Source: Chrysochromulina parva (lineage: Eukaryota; Haptophyta; Prymnesiales; Chrysochromulinaceae). Taken from it: DNA of 13,833 nucleotides. The translations under genes and the position numbers were made by a program. Where the stretch lies: positions 1 to 13,833 of the forward strand of contig PJAB01001535.1 in assembly GCA_002887195.1 (NCBI GenBank), read 5' to 3'. Numbering within the stretch: position 1 is the first letter of the stretch; the number at the start of each line of letters is the position of its first letter. The notes under the pieces are model-generated. The model worked only from the letters and a program-made list of their open reading frames with translations. It did no database searches and was not told the origin of the DNA. Positions 1 through 8,700 of the stretch are shown piece after piece.

Positions 1-2441
1 GCCGCGTCGCGCCGCCATGCTTGTAGCAGAGGCTCATAGAACATGTCGCGCACCTCGAGGGCTCGGTACATGGGCTCATACTCGTCCGCGTGCTTGATCG
101 GGTGCAGCGCGATCGGCAGCTGGCACAGAGCGGGCCGATGCATTGACGCCACGCTCTCGTCGTTGAAGGCTTCCATGACCTTGACGAGCAGCTCACGCGT
201 GCGCCGCGGATGCAACCACAGCGGCTCTCTCCTCATCGTGCCCTCGCGCAGCTCGCCGAGGAGCGCAGACAACTTTTGCGAGATGTGCGACCACTTCTCA
301 AAGCCAGTCCCGATCCCAAAGACGGTCGGGGTCATCAAGTGGAAGCACGCGCACGTGACGAGCTGCGCCTGGTTGAGACGCATGCACAGCCCCAGATTCG
401 CATCCTCGTGAGTGTGGATGCCGGAGCCCCCCACGTTGCGCGCGCATCCACGGCATCGAATGGCCGCGAGCTTCCTCTGGCACTTGGAGCGGATCAAACG
501 CTCCGCGGCCGGGCGCGACATGCCGTACACGCCCCCCAGGGCGTACATGATCGCCGTCCGGTTCTCGACCGTCTGTTGGGCACGCCAGCGCTGCTCACCG
601 AGGTTGAGAGTGAGGAGCTCCTTCTCGAGCTCGAGCCATTCTGGGCTCTCGCGCAGCCGCTTGCGCGTCTTCGTGGCCGTGCCCCACCGGTCGGCCCGTA
701 ACGGCTCGCCCTTGTTGAAAGTGAACGAGCGGCAGTTGTCCGACGGGTCGTCGGTGCAGTTGTACGTGCCGAAGGCGGAGCCAAAATAGACGGGCGAGCC
801 AGGGTCGATCTGCCTATGCAAGAAGCGTAGAAAGTGGAGCAGATTCTTCGGACGGAGCACAGCATCGGCGTCCATCTTGAGGTAGTACGCCTTGCGCGAG
901 AAGCGAGCGAGGAGCGAACGGAACAGCAGCTCGGTCTTCTTCCAGCTGCGTCCCAGCCCTCGATATGGGATCCATGAGCATCGTATCTCAAGCTTGGCGA
1001 GAGACGCATGTGGCTGTGTCCAAGGGGCCGTCGGAAAGGCGAAGGCGCTGTCCAGCTCGTGCGAATTCGTGTTGAGCTTGCAGCCCGCCGCGGCCGAGCC
1101 GTCTGGACACAGAGGCAGGCAGTCGGCCAGCAGTAGCACGTCAAGTGCATCGCCTGTGGATGCCATCCACGTGTGCCGTGCGCATGCGAGCACGCTTCCG
1201 TGGGCGCAGGCCGTGGCTGCCGCCTCGAGCGTGGACGACGCTTGGTCAGAGGATGCGCCGCTGTCCGCATCGGCCATGAGCCACTTGCCCGAGACGGGCA
1301 TGCCGATGGCGACGTCGGCCAGTCCCAAGGGCGCGAACTCGACGCCAGCAGGTTGCCAAGAGAGGACAGTCGCCGCCGTATTAGTCCGACTGGGTGTCGA
1401 GGGCGAGGTCGGCGGCAGTGCTCGTGTGAGCTTGTTGCGCGTAAAGTGCGAATAGCGCGCGGGTGCGTCGAGCGGGGGGAACTGGCGGCTGCACGTGAAG
1501 AGGGTGCTCGGGTCGGCTGCAGAGCCGACGAGATCATCAAAGGGGATGAGGTTCGTACGCCCCCGGTAGAGATCCGACTTGTACGCACATGTGCCGCCGA
1601 GTGGCCCAGCAGAGTCACCGACGGTGGCGCTCAGGTCGAAGGCTTCGCCCGTGGTCTGCGACGGGAGGAAGCCCGAGGGCCGCTTGCACTCTGGCTCGAC
1701 TTCTGCAGTCCCAGAGGCCGTGTTGACGGTAGCCTGCTGGGCTGCCGCCGCCGCGATGATATCCGGGCCTGATCCTTGGGACAGCGAAGAGGATATGTGC
1801 GCCCGTGTGCAGCAATGTGATAACGAGCAGCCCAATCTGCCCGAGCCACATTCGGCAGGTGATTTCTTAAAGCCACGGCGGCAGCAGGCGCCCTGCGTGC
1901 CGCACCAGCTGCATTCGCCCTGCTTCGAGCACGCCTTCCAGCAGTCTTGGTTGTTGTGCTTGAGGGGGTTGCGGCCCGTACGTGCGTGATTGTTGTCCGC
2001 CGGAGTCGGGATGTTTTCCTTGGCGGCGGCGATGCCACTGGAGCTGGAGTGGTTGTGCTCCACTCTCTGAGACCGCCGCCTTGCGCCCGCAAAGGGATTC
2101 ACGTTGCCGCCAATTGTGTGGTTCTTGTCCGCTTTGTGGCGCCGCCTCCTTGCACCCGCCGTGGGTCCGGCGGAGGTTTGATTGCTGCCAGGATCGTCGG
2201 TGAAGGGCCTCGACGCCGCGTACGGAGGCTTCTTCATCCGCTTCCAAAGCCGCGTGTACTTTGAGAACACGTCGTCTGAGTGGACTCCGGCACAGAGCTC
2301 ACACGTGCCGCAGGCGACGGGACACTGGGCCATCGGGCATCGTCCCGAGTCGGCCCCGAACGCACATCGGCCCATAGCTCCGGGCTCAGGCCACGGGCCC
2401 GGGCAGCAGGTCCCGAGGAGAACGAGCGAAACGAGATGCAT
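1..2441 (-). CDS. GT31/fringe-like glycosyltransferase with Cys-rich stem module, C-terminus beyond the left edge
   Basis: Reading the minus strand from ATG at 2441, one frame stays open for 813 codons to the window edge. It begins with a short hydrophobic segment (residues 3-13), probably a signal peptide or anchor, then a Cys-rich stretch (about 26-50), an Arg-rich linker in which GARRR recurs (about 97-123), and a second Cys-rich module from DCWKAC (166-171) to HCC (about 210). The catalytic part shows ARHTW (421-425), the DXD metal site YYLKMDADAV (D524-D526), GGVYGMSR (about 636-643) and HEDANLGLCM (E679, D680). In the GT31 galactosyltransferase/fringe family these are, respectively, the 'RxTW'-like, DxD, 'GGYxxS' and 'EDVxxGxCL' landmarks. 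It should act in the Golgi, adding a sugar from a nucleotide-sugar donor; donor and acceptor cannot be read from sequence. An in-frame TAA lies at 2466-2468, but the codons between it and the ATG are also hydrophobic, so a small upstream exon could lengthen the anchor. Family call is firm, exact specificity unknown. Confidence 0.85.
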   Translation of the reverse strand, partial: MHLVSLVLLGTCCPGPWPEPGAMGRCAFGADSGRCPMAQCPVACGTCELCAGVHSDDVFSKYTRLWKRMKKPPYAASRPFTDDPGSNQTSAGPTAGARRRRHKADKNHTIGGNVNPFAGARRRSQRVEHNHSSSSGIAAAKENIPTPADNNHARTGRNPLKHNNQDCWKACSKQGECSWCGTQGACCRRGFKKSPAECGSGRLGCSLSHCCTRAHISSSLSQGSGPDIIAAAAAQQATVNTASGTAEVEPECKRPSGFLPSQTTGEAFDLSATVGDSAGPLGGTCAYKSDLYRGRTNLIPFDDLVGSAADPSTLFTCSRQFPPLDAPARYSHFTRNKLTRALPPTSPSTPSRTNTAATVLSWQPAGVEFAPLGLADVAIGMPVSGKWLMADADSGASSDQASSTLEAAATACAHGSVLACARHTWMASTGDALDVLLLADCLPLCPDGSAAAGCKLNTNSHELDSAFAFPTAPWTQPHASLAKLEIRCSWIPYRGLGRSWKKTELLFRSLLARFSRKAYYLKMDADAVLRPKNLLHFLRFLHRQIDPGSPVYFGSAFGTYNCTDDPSDNCRSFTFNKGEPLRADRWGTATKTRKRLRESPEWLELEKELLTLNLGEQRWRAQQTVENRTAIMYALGGVYGMSRPAAERLIRSKCQRKLAAIRCRGCARNVGGSGIHTHEDANLGLCMRLNQAQLVTCACFHLMTPTVFGIGTGFEKWSHISQKLSALLGELREGTMRREPLWLHPRRTRELLVKVMEAFNDESVASMHRPALCQLPIALHPIKHADEYEPMYRALEVRDMFYEPLLQAWRRDA

Positions 2442-2503
2442 AAGGACGAGGAGGCCGCCACACAGTTAAACATGTACTGGTCGTAAACACGGAACTTGTC
2501 GAC

Positions 2504-2511
2504 GCATGCAA
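2504..2511 (+). promoter_or_regulatory. GCATGCAA octamer
   Basis: This copy lies 63-70 bp upstream of the glycosyltransferase ATG at 2441, in the opposite orientation, and about 180 bp upstream of the preferred PKA-R start. It is one of five non-coding copies near gene starts in this window. The core CATGCA resembles plant RY elements and a known apicomplexan AP2 motif, but no binding factor is shown here. Confidence 0.3.
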
Positions 2512-2596
2512 CATTTTCCTGGACGTCACGTGATTCGTGTGAAGAACCCCACGGCGCAGGGTGCACTACCGAAGACGCAGCACGCCATCTCTGTGT

Positions 2597-2604
2597 GCAT
2601 GCAA
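2597..2604 (+). promoter_or_regulatory. GCATGCAA octamer upstream of PKA-R
   Basis: This copy lies 89-96 bp upstream of ATG 2693 but only 23-30 bp upstream of ATG 2627. The spacing at the other genes favours 2693 as the real start. Confidence 0.35.
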
Positions 2605-2692
2605 TTTTGAAACGATGCAAAAGTAGATGGAGGTAACGCACACATTTTGGTGTCTGCCCGCAGCACACCAGCTGTGGCTCGGGCTCCCGCCG

Positions 2693-3910
2693 ATGTCTGC
2701 TTCCAGGATTGCCGTCACTGCTGCTGCTGCTGCTGCCAGCAGCACACCGCTCAGCGCATCCGCCGCGGTGCTAACCGCATCCGCCGCATCCGCCGCCAGC
2801 GCCTCCTCCAAAGCGCACGCCGCGCAGCTCACGGCGGTGCAGCAATACCTGACACAGTTTGGGATAGAACAACACGTCTCGAACGCTGTAAACATGGCCA
2901 TCAAGCAGAATTCGGACGACCCGTTCCGCGTAATCTCGGACTACCTGCGCAAGCTCGCCAAGGACCAGGATGCCAGTGCGGAGGACGACGAGGTCACCGA
3001 TGAGCATGAAGAGCTGCTGCTGAGCGAGAAGCGAATGGCTGGCGTGCGTGGCTCGTGCCGCCGGCCGGCCGTCAACGTGCCGGTCCCTAACGTACCCGTC
3101 GGTTGGAGCCCACCTGTGCACGACAAGCCGCAAGCCGCCAAGGAGTTCCTCAAAGGTGCGCTCGCATGCAATCGGCTGATGAAGACACTCACGCCCTCGG
3201 ACCTTGAAGCGCTCGTGCTCGCCTTCGAGCTCAAGACATTCGCCGAGGGGAAGCAGCTCACCCGACAGGGCGAGCGCGCCAAGACCTTCTACATCCTCGA
3301 GGCCGGCGTCGCGGATATCACGATCATGGGAAAGGGCTCCGTGATGAAGGCCACCCGGGGGGTCGCCTTCGGCGAACTCGCGCTGATACACGGAGCGCCG
3401 AGCCCTGCGACGAGCGCGGCGACGGTGACGGCGGAGAGCAAGGTGAGCGCGTGGGCTCTGGACGAGGCCGCGTTCAAGACGATCCTGATGAACAAGGCGC
3501 AGCAGGACGCACGCGACTATGCCCGCTTCCTCGCCAACGTGCCCATCCTGCAGCACTGCATCGAGCAGGGCGACCTGGAAGAGGCCCAACTGCTCGAGCT
3601 GGCGCGCTGCCTGCGCGAGGTCGAGTACCCGGCCGGGCGCGTGATCCTCGCCGAGGGCGACGAGGGCAACCACTTTTTCCTCGTGCGCAGTGGCGAGGTC
3701 AAGTGCACGCAAGGGCCCGAAAGCAAGGTGCAGGGCAAGCACCTCGGCCGAGGCGACTTTTTCGGCGAGCTCGCACTCCTGTCCACCGACCAGCGCGCGG
3801 CGACAGTGACGGCGGTGCAGCCGACCCAGGTGCTCATGATCTCGCGCAGCGAGTTCACGAGCATGCTCGGCTCGCTCTCGGACATGATTACAAACGGCGG
3901 CCGAAAGTGA
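2693..3910 (+). CDS. cAMP-dependent protein kinase regulatory subunit-like protein (two CNB domains)
   Basis: In the family this protein dimerises, holds the PKA catalytic subunit inactive through an inhibitor sequence, and releases it when cyclic nucleotide binds. The frame opens at ATG 2627 (427 residues); I prefer ATG 2693 (405 residues), and the positions here use the 427 numbering. After an Ala/Ser-rich leader (29-65) comes a helical segment (about 68-112, YLTQFGIEQHV onward) that could be the dimerisation domain. The inhibitor-like site is CRRPAV (144-149), with Ala in the phospho-acceptor place, as in a pseudosubstrate. CNB-A spans about 185-285 and CNB-B about 305-425. The phosphate-binding cassette of CNB-B is intact: FGELALL (379-385) with Arg390 before AATV. 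CNB-A keeps FGELALI (248-254), but the expected Arg is replaced by SPATS (259-263), so its nucleotide binding may be lost or altered. Codons are strongly G/C-ending. Confidence 0.88.
   Translation: MSASRIAVTAAAAAASSTPLSASAAVLTASAASAASASSKAHAAQLTAVQQYLTQFGIEQHVSNAVNMAIKQNSDDPFRVISDYLRKLAKDQDASAEDDEVTDEHEELLLSEKRMAGVRGSCRRPAVNVPVPNVPVGWSPPVHDKPQAAKEFLKGALACNRLMKTLTPSDLEALVLAFELKTFAEGKQLTRQGERAKTFYILEAGVADITIMGKGSVMKATRGVAFGELALIHGAPSPATSAATVTAESKVSAWALDEAAFKTILMNKAQQDARDYARFLANVPILQHCIEQGDLEEAQLLELARCLREVEYPAGRVILAEGDEGNHFFLVRSGEVKCTQGPESKVQGKHLGRGDFFGELALLSTDQRAATVTAVQPTQVLMISRSEFTSMLGSLSDMITNGGRK
2719..2815 (+). repeat. CTG and GCATCCGCC repeats coding for an Ala/Ser run
   Basis: A CTG/GCTGCC microsatellite (about 2719-2740) is followed by several imperfect copies of GCATCCGCC (about 2755-2805). 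Both lie in frame inside the PKA-R leader and give an Ala/Ser-rich low-complexity stretch, probably expanded by slippage. Confidence 0.6.
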
Positions 3911-4218
3911 GCAGAGTCTCAGTCTGTCTAGAGAGGTAGGCAGGTACCCCGATCTACAGCTACAGTATCATACGTACGTGCGCGCAGATATGCGCATATA
4001 TACGGCAGAGAGTGGTAAGAGAGTGGGGCAGCTCGCTCTGAACAAACACAGTAACACGCACAGTAGATACACACAGTAACACCTAAGTAACACCGAGAAC
4101 GAGGAGGTTGCGTTGCTTATGTCTGTTGATGCATGCAACGCGTGTGATTCCGAAGGAGATCCGGTATTATTATGATTGCTTGGAGTCCTTGGAGTCGCGC
4201 CCAGCAGTGCCGGACCTG
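3911..4218. other. Intergenic spacer with AC-rich direct repeats and a palindrome
   Basis: This is the gap between the PKA-R stop and the preferred F-box start, and presumably holds the PKA-R 3' UTR and the F-box gene promoter. It has a perfect 12-bp palindrome ATATGCGCATAT at 3988-3999 next to a CATATATAC stretch (3995-4003). ACACAGTAACAC is repeated perfectly at 4046-4057 and 4071-4082, with a partial third copy near 4085-4095. GCATGCAA sits at 4131-4138. No tRNA-like fold was recognised. Confidence 0.5.
4131..4138 (+). promoter_or_regulatory. GCATGCAA octamer upstream of the F-box gene
   Basis: This copy is 81-88 bp before ATG 4219. If translation instead began at ATG 4129, the element would be inside the coding region, so its presence mildly supports the 4219 start. 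Confidence 0.3.
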
Positions 4219-5298
4219 ATGGCTTCGAGGTCTTCGAGCACGACGACGCCCGTGGGCGCTCTTGGCAAGCGGCCGCTGGAACTCGGCAGCCTCGAGGGCT
4301 CGAGCGCGGAAACTCAGCGTAAGGTGTCGCGGCTCGATGGCGACGCCTTGCTGCAAGTGCTGCAAGAAATGAATGAGTCGCTTGGGCGCTGTGCCGGTCT
4401 GAAGCTCACCAAGGCACATGACGAGCTACTGTCTGCGATACGTGCGAAGGCATATAATCTACAAGAAGCATACGAAACGGAGAAAAAGCGCTTTGACAGC
4501 CGACCCGCTGACCAGACGATGTTGCTCAAGACTGCAGACGTCTCAGTCGATGGCATGGCCATCTACCGAGAGGTGACCCTCCCGCCTGAGATGATCGAGC
4601 GGATCATGAGCTTCCTGACGCCGAATCAGTTGGGTCGGATCGCATGCGTCTGTCGCGGTTGGTTGGCGGCTGTCGGACACGAAGCGCAATCGCGCGTCCT
4701 CGCGCTTCAGCTCGAGCTGCCGCGTGGGAAGCGCGTGACGCCCCGGTGGCTGAGTTTGGCAAACGATCAGGATTCAAGGGCGCCTGCCTTAATCGCAGCG
4801 CAGAGCTATACAATTCTGGGTGACTTTGAAGCATGCGTGCTGCGCAAGCACATCGACCGCTTCGTTCCTCATTTGGCCGCCTCTTCAGATTATAAGGTGT
4901 GGTCATCAACTTTTAGGGTGCTGCAGGCGATGAAGCACATGGATCCCAAGATGGCAGACATTTCGCCGGCATCAGAATGGTGCGAGCGGCACCTGGACCT
5001 GATCGTGGACGCAATTTCACGAGACGAGTCCTCATTTCCCGTTCTCTTTTTTAGGTCGTTTCTGACCAAAGCAACTCAGCAATTGCACGTGAGTGCTTTG
5101 CTTCCAGCGCTTGGTGGAAGTCCAACGGGTTACAAAGAACAAGACGCGTTGGAGGCGCTGGATGGCGTGCCGTCGTCTTTGCTCGCGAATGTACCTGGCC
5201 TCCGCGCCAAAGTCCAAGAGCTCACTCACTCCGCCGTTTCAAAGGTGGCGCGATTGGCACAAGATGTAATGTACAACTTGGATTGCTTTACGAGCTGA
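4219..5298 (+). CDS. F-box protein with uncharacterised C-terminal region
   Basis: ATG 4219 gives 359 residues; an in-frame ATG at 4129 would add 30. The segment TLPPEMIERIMSFLTPNQLG followed by RIACVCRGWLAAV (about residues 121-152 from ATG 4219) has the Leu-Pro opening, the hydrophobic helix pattern and the Cys-x-x-x-W spacing of an F-box. F-box proteins bind SKP1 and bring substrates to an SCF ubiquitin ligase. A charged helix (about 66-95) precedes it. The roughly 200 residues after the F-box form mostly helical-looking sequence with no Kelch, WD40 or leucine-rich repeats that I can recognise, so the substrate is unknown. Codon use is visibly less G/C-biased than in the PKA-R gene just upstream. 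The gene converges on the coiled-coil gene downstream. Confidence 0.75.
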   Translation: MASRSSSTTTPVGALGKRPLELGSLEGSSAETQRKVSRLDGDALLQVLQEMNESLGRCAGLKLTKAHDELLSAIRAKAYNLQEAYETEKKRFDSRPADQTMLLKTADVSVDGMAIYREVTLPPEMIERIMSFLTPNQLGRIACVCRGWLAAVGHEAQSRVLALQLELPRGKRVTPRWLSLANDQDSRAPALIAAQSYTILGDFEACVLRKHIDRFVPHLAASSDYKVWSSTFRVLQAMKHMDPKMADISPASEWCERHLDLIVDAISRDESSFPVLFFRSFLTKATQQLHVSALLPALGGSPTGYKEQDALEALDGVPSSLLANVPGLRAKVQELTHSAVSKVARLAQDVMYNLDCFTS

Positions 5299-5716
5299 AA
5301 ACGTGAAAAGAAAGATCTGATACTCGTAGTGCGCGTGGCATCTTGATTCTCCACTAATTCTCCACCACACATTGACCTGTCCGTGGTGTCCATGGGGCGT
5401 GCGTGCGCGAGAGGAAGCCGGGGGGCGGCTGATTTTCTAGTAAATACGGGCATGACTTTCACACTCAGGTGGAGCTGGTGCGTCGCGCGTCCACCCACGC
5501 ACCGCGCGGGTCATTCGGGATCCGACACGGTCAACCGAGCGCGAGCCGGACCCTCGTCACTCAGCTCGCCTCTCGCTATCTCACACGCTGACATGCACGA
5601 TCCAAACACGCCGCACACAGATTTCCCTCGGCTTCCATGATGGACGCAGCCCGCTCTCTTTTCGCTCACGTCAGGGGACTTGCCTGGTCAAGTGCACCTC
5701 TTCTACACCTCTTCAG
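5299..5716. other. Convergent 3' intergenic region
   Basis: 418 bp between two stop codons that face each other, so it should hold both 3' UTRs. Visible structure is minor: a repeated ATTCTCCAC near 5345-5365, a possible hairpin GGTGCGT/ACGCACC (5477-5483 and 5497-5503, 13-nt loop), and a pyrimidine-rich CTCTTC repeat next to the minus-strand stop (about 5697-5727). Short open frames here have no coding character. Confidence 0.5.
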
Positions 5717-8700
5717 CTACTCTTCAGCGAGCAGTTGACGAGTCGTGCTGCTCGAAGCGCCCTTCAGGCAGCTCGCAGAGGTAGCGCGCAGGAGCGAGGC
5801 GGAGCTACCCACCACGTTATCGAGTAAGCGCCTCTCCCCCCCGGCAGTAAGCGCAAGAGCGCCCGCCCCGCCTGCAGGCGTAAGCACCCTCACCACGCCT
5901 GCAGGCGCGGGCACGCCCTTTTGAGCTCGGAGATTTGAGGGGAGATTTGAGGGGAACTTTGGCGCCGAGTGGGTTGCAGGTGACGAACCGGCTGTTGGCG
6001 CGAGCACGTTGACCCCTTGCAGCTGGAGATGCTTCGTGGACGGGCTCACCTGCCCCGCCGCATGCGCGCTGAGCGCCGCTCGAGCGCCTGGCTCGCGCGA
6101 GTCGGAGCCGAAGCCGCACCTGCGCGTGCTCGCGGAGGCGGCTGCACTACCACCCGAGGCGGCTGCGCCACCGGTACCAGCATGCATCGACGAGGATCGT
6201 GAGGCGAGCGACGAGGGGAGCGACGAGGGCGTTTGGGCGACCGCGGACAGACGCGATGCGCCTGCGCTGCTGCTCGCGCCGTCTCCCGTGCCCGACGTCT
6301 TTGGCGAGAGCACCGAGGAGGGCGTCGGGTGGTGTGCAGCGGCTCCTGCAAGTGCCTGCTTGCTCGCGGCATCGATCAAGCGACCGGCAGCGACATTGTC
6401 CACGGCGGCATCGCATCTCTCTGCGGCATGCGCGGCGGCGGCGGCGGCAGCGTGCGCGGCGGCAGCGAGCGCCTCGTCTTCGGCGCTGCGCGATCGGCTC
6501 GATGGGGCCGTCGAGGCGTGCCGTTCCTCAAGCAGTGCGAGGAGCGAGTCGGTGATCGCGTCCGCATTGGTCGAGGCAAGAGTCTCATCGTGCTGTCTGG
6601 CGGCTGCGCTCTCGAGCTGTGCAGCCGCGAGCTGTGAGGCCTCGACGAACTGCGCGAGCTTCGAAGGGGCGCGTCGGATCGCACGGAACTCGTCGACGCC
6701 GTAGCGAGGATGCCAGGGGTCCGTCGGCTTGAGCCCCGCCGCCTCGCGCGCAGCTAGCTCTTGCTCCCACACCACCGACCGATCGCGTGTGTGCAAGCGA
6801 GGCCCCTCGGGCAGCGACGCGCTCGAGAGGGCACCGGGGCTGTCCGCATCGAGCATCCCTCGATTGGCCCGCTCATTTGCGAGCGCGAGTGCCGCGGCGT
6901 ACTGCGCCGCGAGCAACCTCGCGTCGTCGCGGGCACGCGCCTCGGCGGCGAGCACGCGATCTTCCGCCTGAGCGAGCGCGTCCGCCATCTGCGCCTCTAG
7001 AGATGCACGCTGTTCCTTGAGCAGCGTACGCAGCTCGGAGCCGGCGGAGCTCTTTTGGGCGACGAGCCGAGCTTGCGACTCGCGCCGTTCGCGCTCGAGG
7101 GAGCTCATGGCCTCTGCTTGCGACCTCTGCAGCTCCTTGAAGCGGGCGTCCGCTGAGCGCCGCTTGGTGAGCGACTCGCGTGCCTGTATCTCGATACGCT
7201 TGAGATCTTGCAGCTCGGCGCGCGCGGCGGCGAGGGCGCGCCGCTCGTCGGAGAGGGCGACCTTTGCGAGATGGAGCGCCTGCTGCGCCTCCTCCAGCTG
7301 CCCATGCAATGCTCCCTTTTCGTCCTGCAGCGCACGCCGCAGGCCCATCTCTTCACTCAGCAGGTCCTCGGCGGTGCGCGGCTGCCCCTTCGCGGCACGG
7401 CACAGGCCCTCCCACCACTCCTTCCACAGGATGAACGGGTCGGCGAGCTCGGGCTTCATGAGCCGCTGCCGCACGTACCGAAGCATCTTGGCCTTCGCTG
7501 CCTTGTCCTGATACTCCCGATGCTTCACCACCCACGTCGTCCAGCCACGCACCAACCCGCCGAACTTGAAGCGGTGGCTCGCCTGATCGCTGATGATCGT
7601 GACGCGCTCCGCCTTCTCAGCATGCTCGCGCTCGGCGAGCGCACGTTCCTTCGCCTCCAGCTCCGCCTGCAGCGCCGCCAGCTGCTTCTGCAGCGCTCCG
7701 ACCTTCGCAAGGCCTTCGGCGCGCACCTCGTTCGTCTCCGCGCGGGCCTCAGCAATCTCGCCTTGGAGATCCTCGAGCTCGCGCGAGAGCTCCTTAAGGC
7801 CCTTGCCAGCCTGTCGCGCGCGCATGGCCTCGCGCAGCGTGCGCCAGAGCGCGAAGGCCGCGCGCACCGTCGGCTTCACGTGGAAGAGCGCCGCCTGCGT
7901 GCGCCGCGCGATCACGCGTGCGTACAGCTTCTGCTCGTACACGGCCAGCCACTGCGACCACGCGCGCGACAGCTCCGAACGCAGCATCCGGCGCATAGCG
8001 CGCTTGTGGTACTCGTCGACGCGCCCCTCGCGCGTGTCGGCGAACTTGGCCGTGAGCGCCACCTCGCGTTGCTCCGCCGCCTCGCGAGCTCGCCTCTCGA
8101 GCTCAAGGGCACTGCCAAGCTGCAGGAGCTCGCTCGCGTGCTCGGCGCGCAGCATCGTCAGCCGATTCCTGGCCTCTTCGGCCGCGAGTGCCGCATGCTG
8201 GCGCTGCTCGCCGAGCTGCACGTGCGCTGCCGCGAGCAGTGCCGCCAGGTCCGTCTCATTGCGCAGGTTGCGCACGGCGTCTGTCAACGGCGGCACGGGT
8301 GGCCCGTGCAAGTGGCGATGGTCGGTGACCGCCTGGCCCTCCGACTTGCCCGGCGGCCGCCACACGACGGGCGCATGCTTCTCGCCAGTGACAATCGCCT
8401 TGGCCACCACCACGTCGTGACGGGTCTTGACCATGCCCACGCGCCAAGGACGAGTTGGGTCCATGGACCCCTGGCCGTGCATGTAGGAGGCATGCAGCCG
8501 CGGCGCCGACCGGTGCATGCGTGGCTGCTGCCCTGGTTGCTCGTAGACGTGGATCCAGGGCGCCCCCCGCCAGGTCGGATGGGACGTGGCACCAGACGGG
8601 AGAGATGGTGGTGCCGAGTGCTGCAGGCGTGACTCTGCCGTTGCTCGTGCAGGATCGGCGCTCGCCTCAGGCAGCGAGGCTGCCGCCGCATTCTCGCAGG

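Larger units (their letters stand above)
2442..2692. promoter_or_regulatory. Divergent promoter region between the glycosyltransferase and PKA-R genes
   Basis: The space between two head-to-head genes contains GACGTCACGTGA at 2522-2533. This overlaps a 6-bp palindrome GACGTC (CRE/bZIP-like core) with an 8-bp palindrome TCACGTGA (E-box/G-box-like). Two copies of GCATGCAA flank it at 2504-2511 and 2597-2604. No clear TATA box is seen. Assignment as a promoter is inferred from position; factor identity is unknown. Confidence 0.35.

Noticed and set aside
494..1618. A 374-codon minus-strand open frame in the glycosyltransferase region
   Set aside because: It is a shifted frame of the glycosyltransferase. 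Its product is Arg/Ser-rich without motifs, whereas the overlapping frame carries DXD, GGVYGMS and HEDANLG landmarks and stays open for 813 codons.
2771..3742. A 323-codon minus-strand frame opposite the PKA-R gene
   Set aside because: Antisense shadow of a strongly recognised gene; no domain visible.
5477..5503. Hairpin GGTGCGT/ACGCACC as a terminator or RNA gene
   Set aside because: Seven-base stem with a 13-base loop in GC-rich DNA is expected by chance, and eukaryotic genes do not use this kind of terminator.
7208..8632. A 474-codon plus-strand frame opposite the coiled-coil gene
   Set aside because: Long antisense frames are expected in GC-rich DNA. Composition is Leu/Arg/His-rich and low in recognisable structure, while the minus strand has clear coiled coils and Trp modules.
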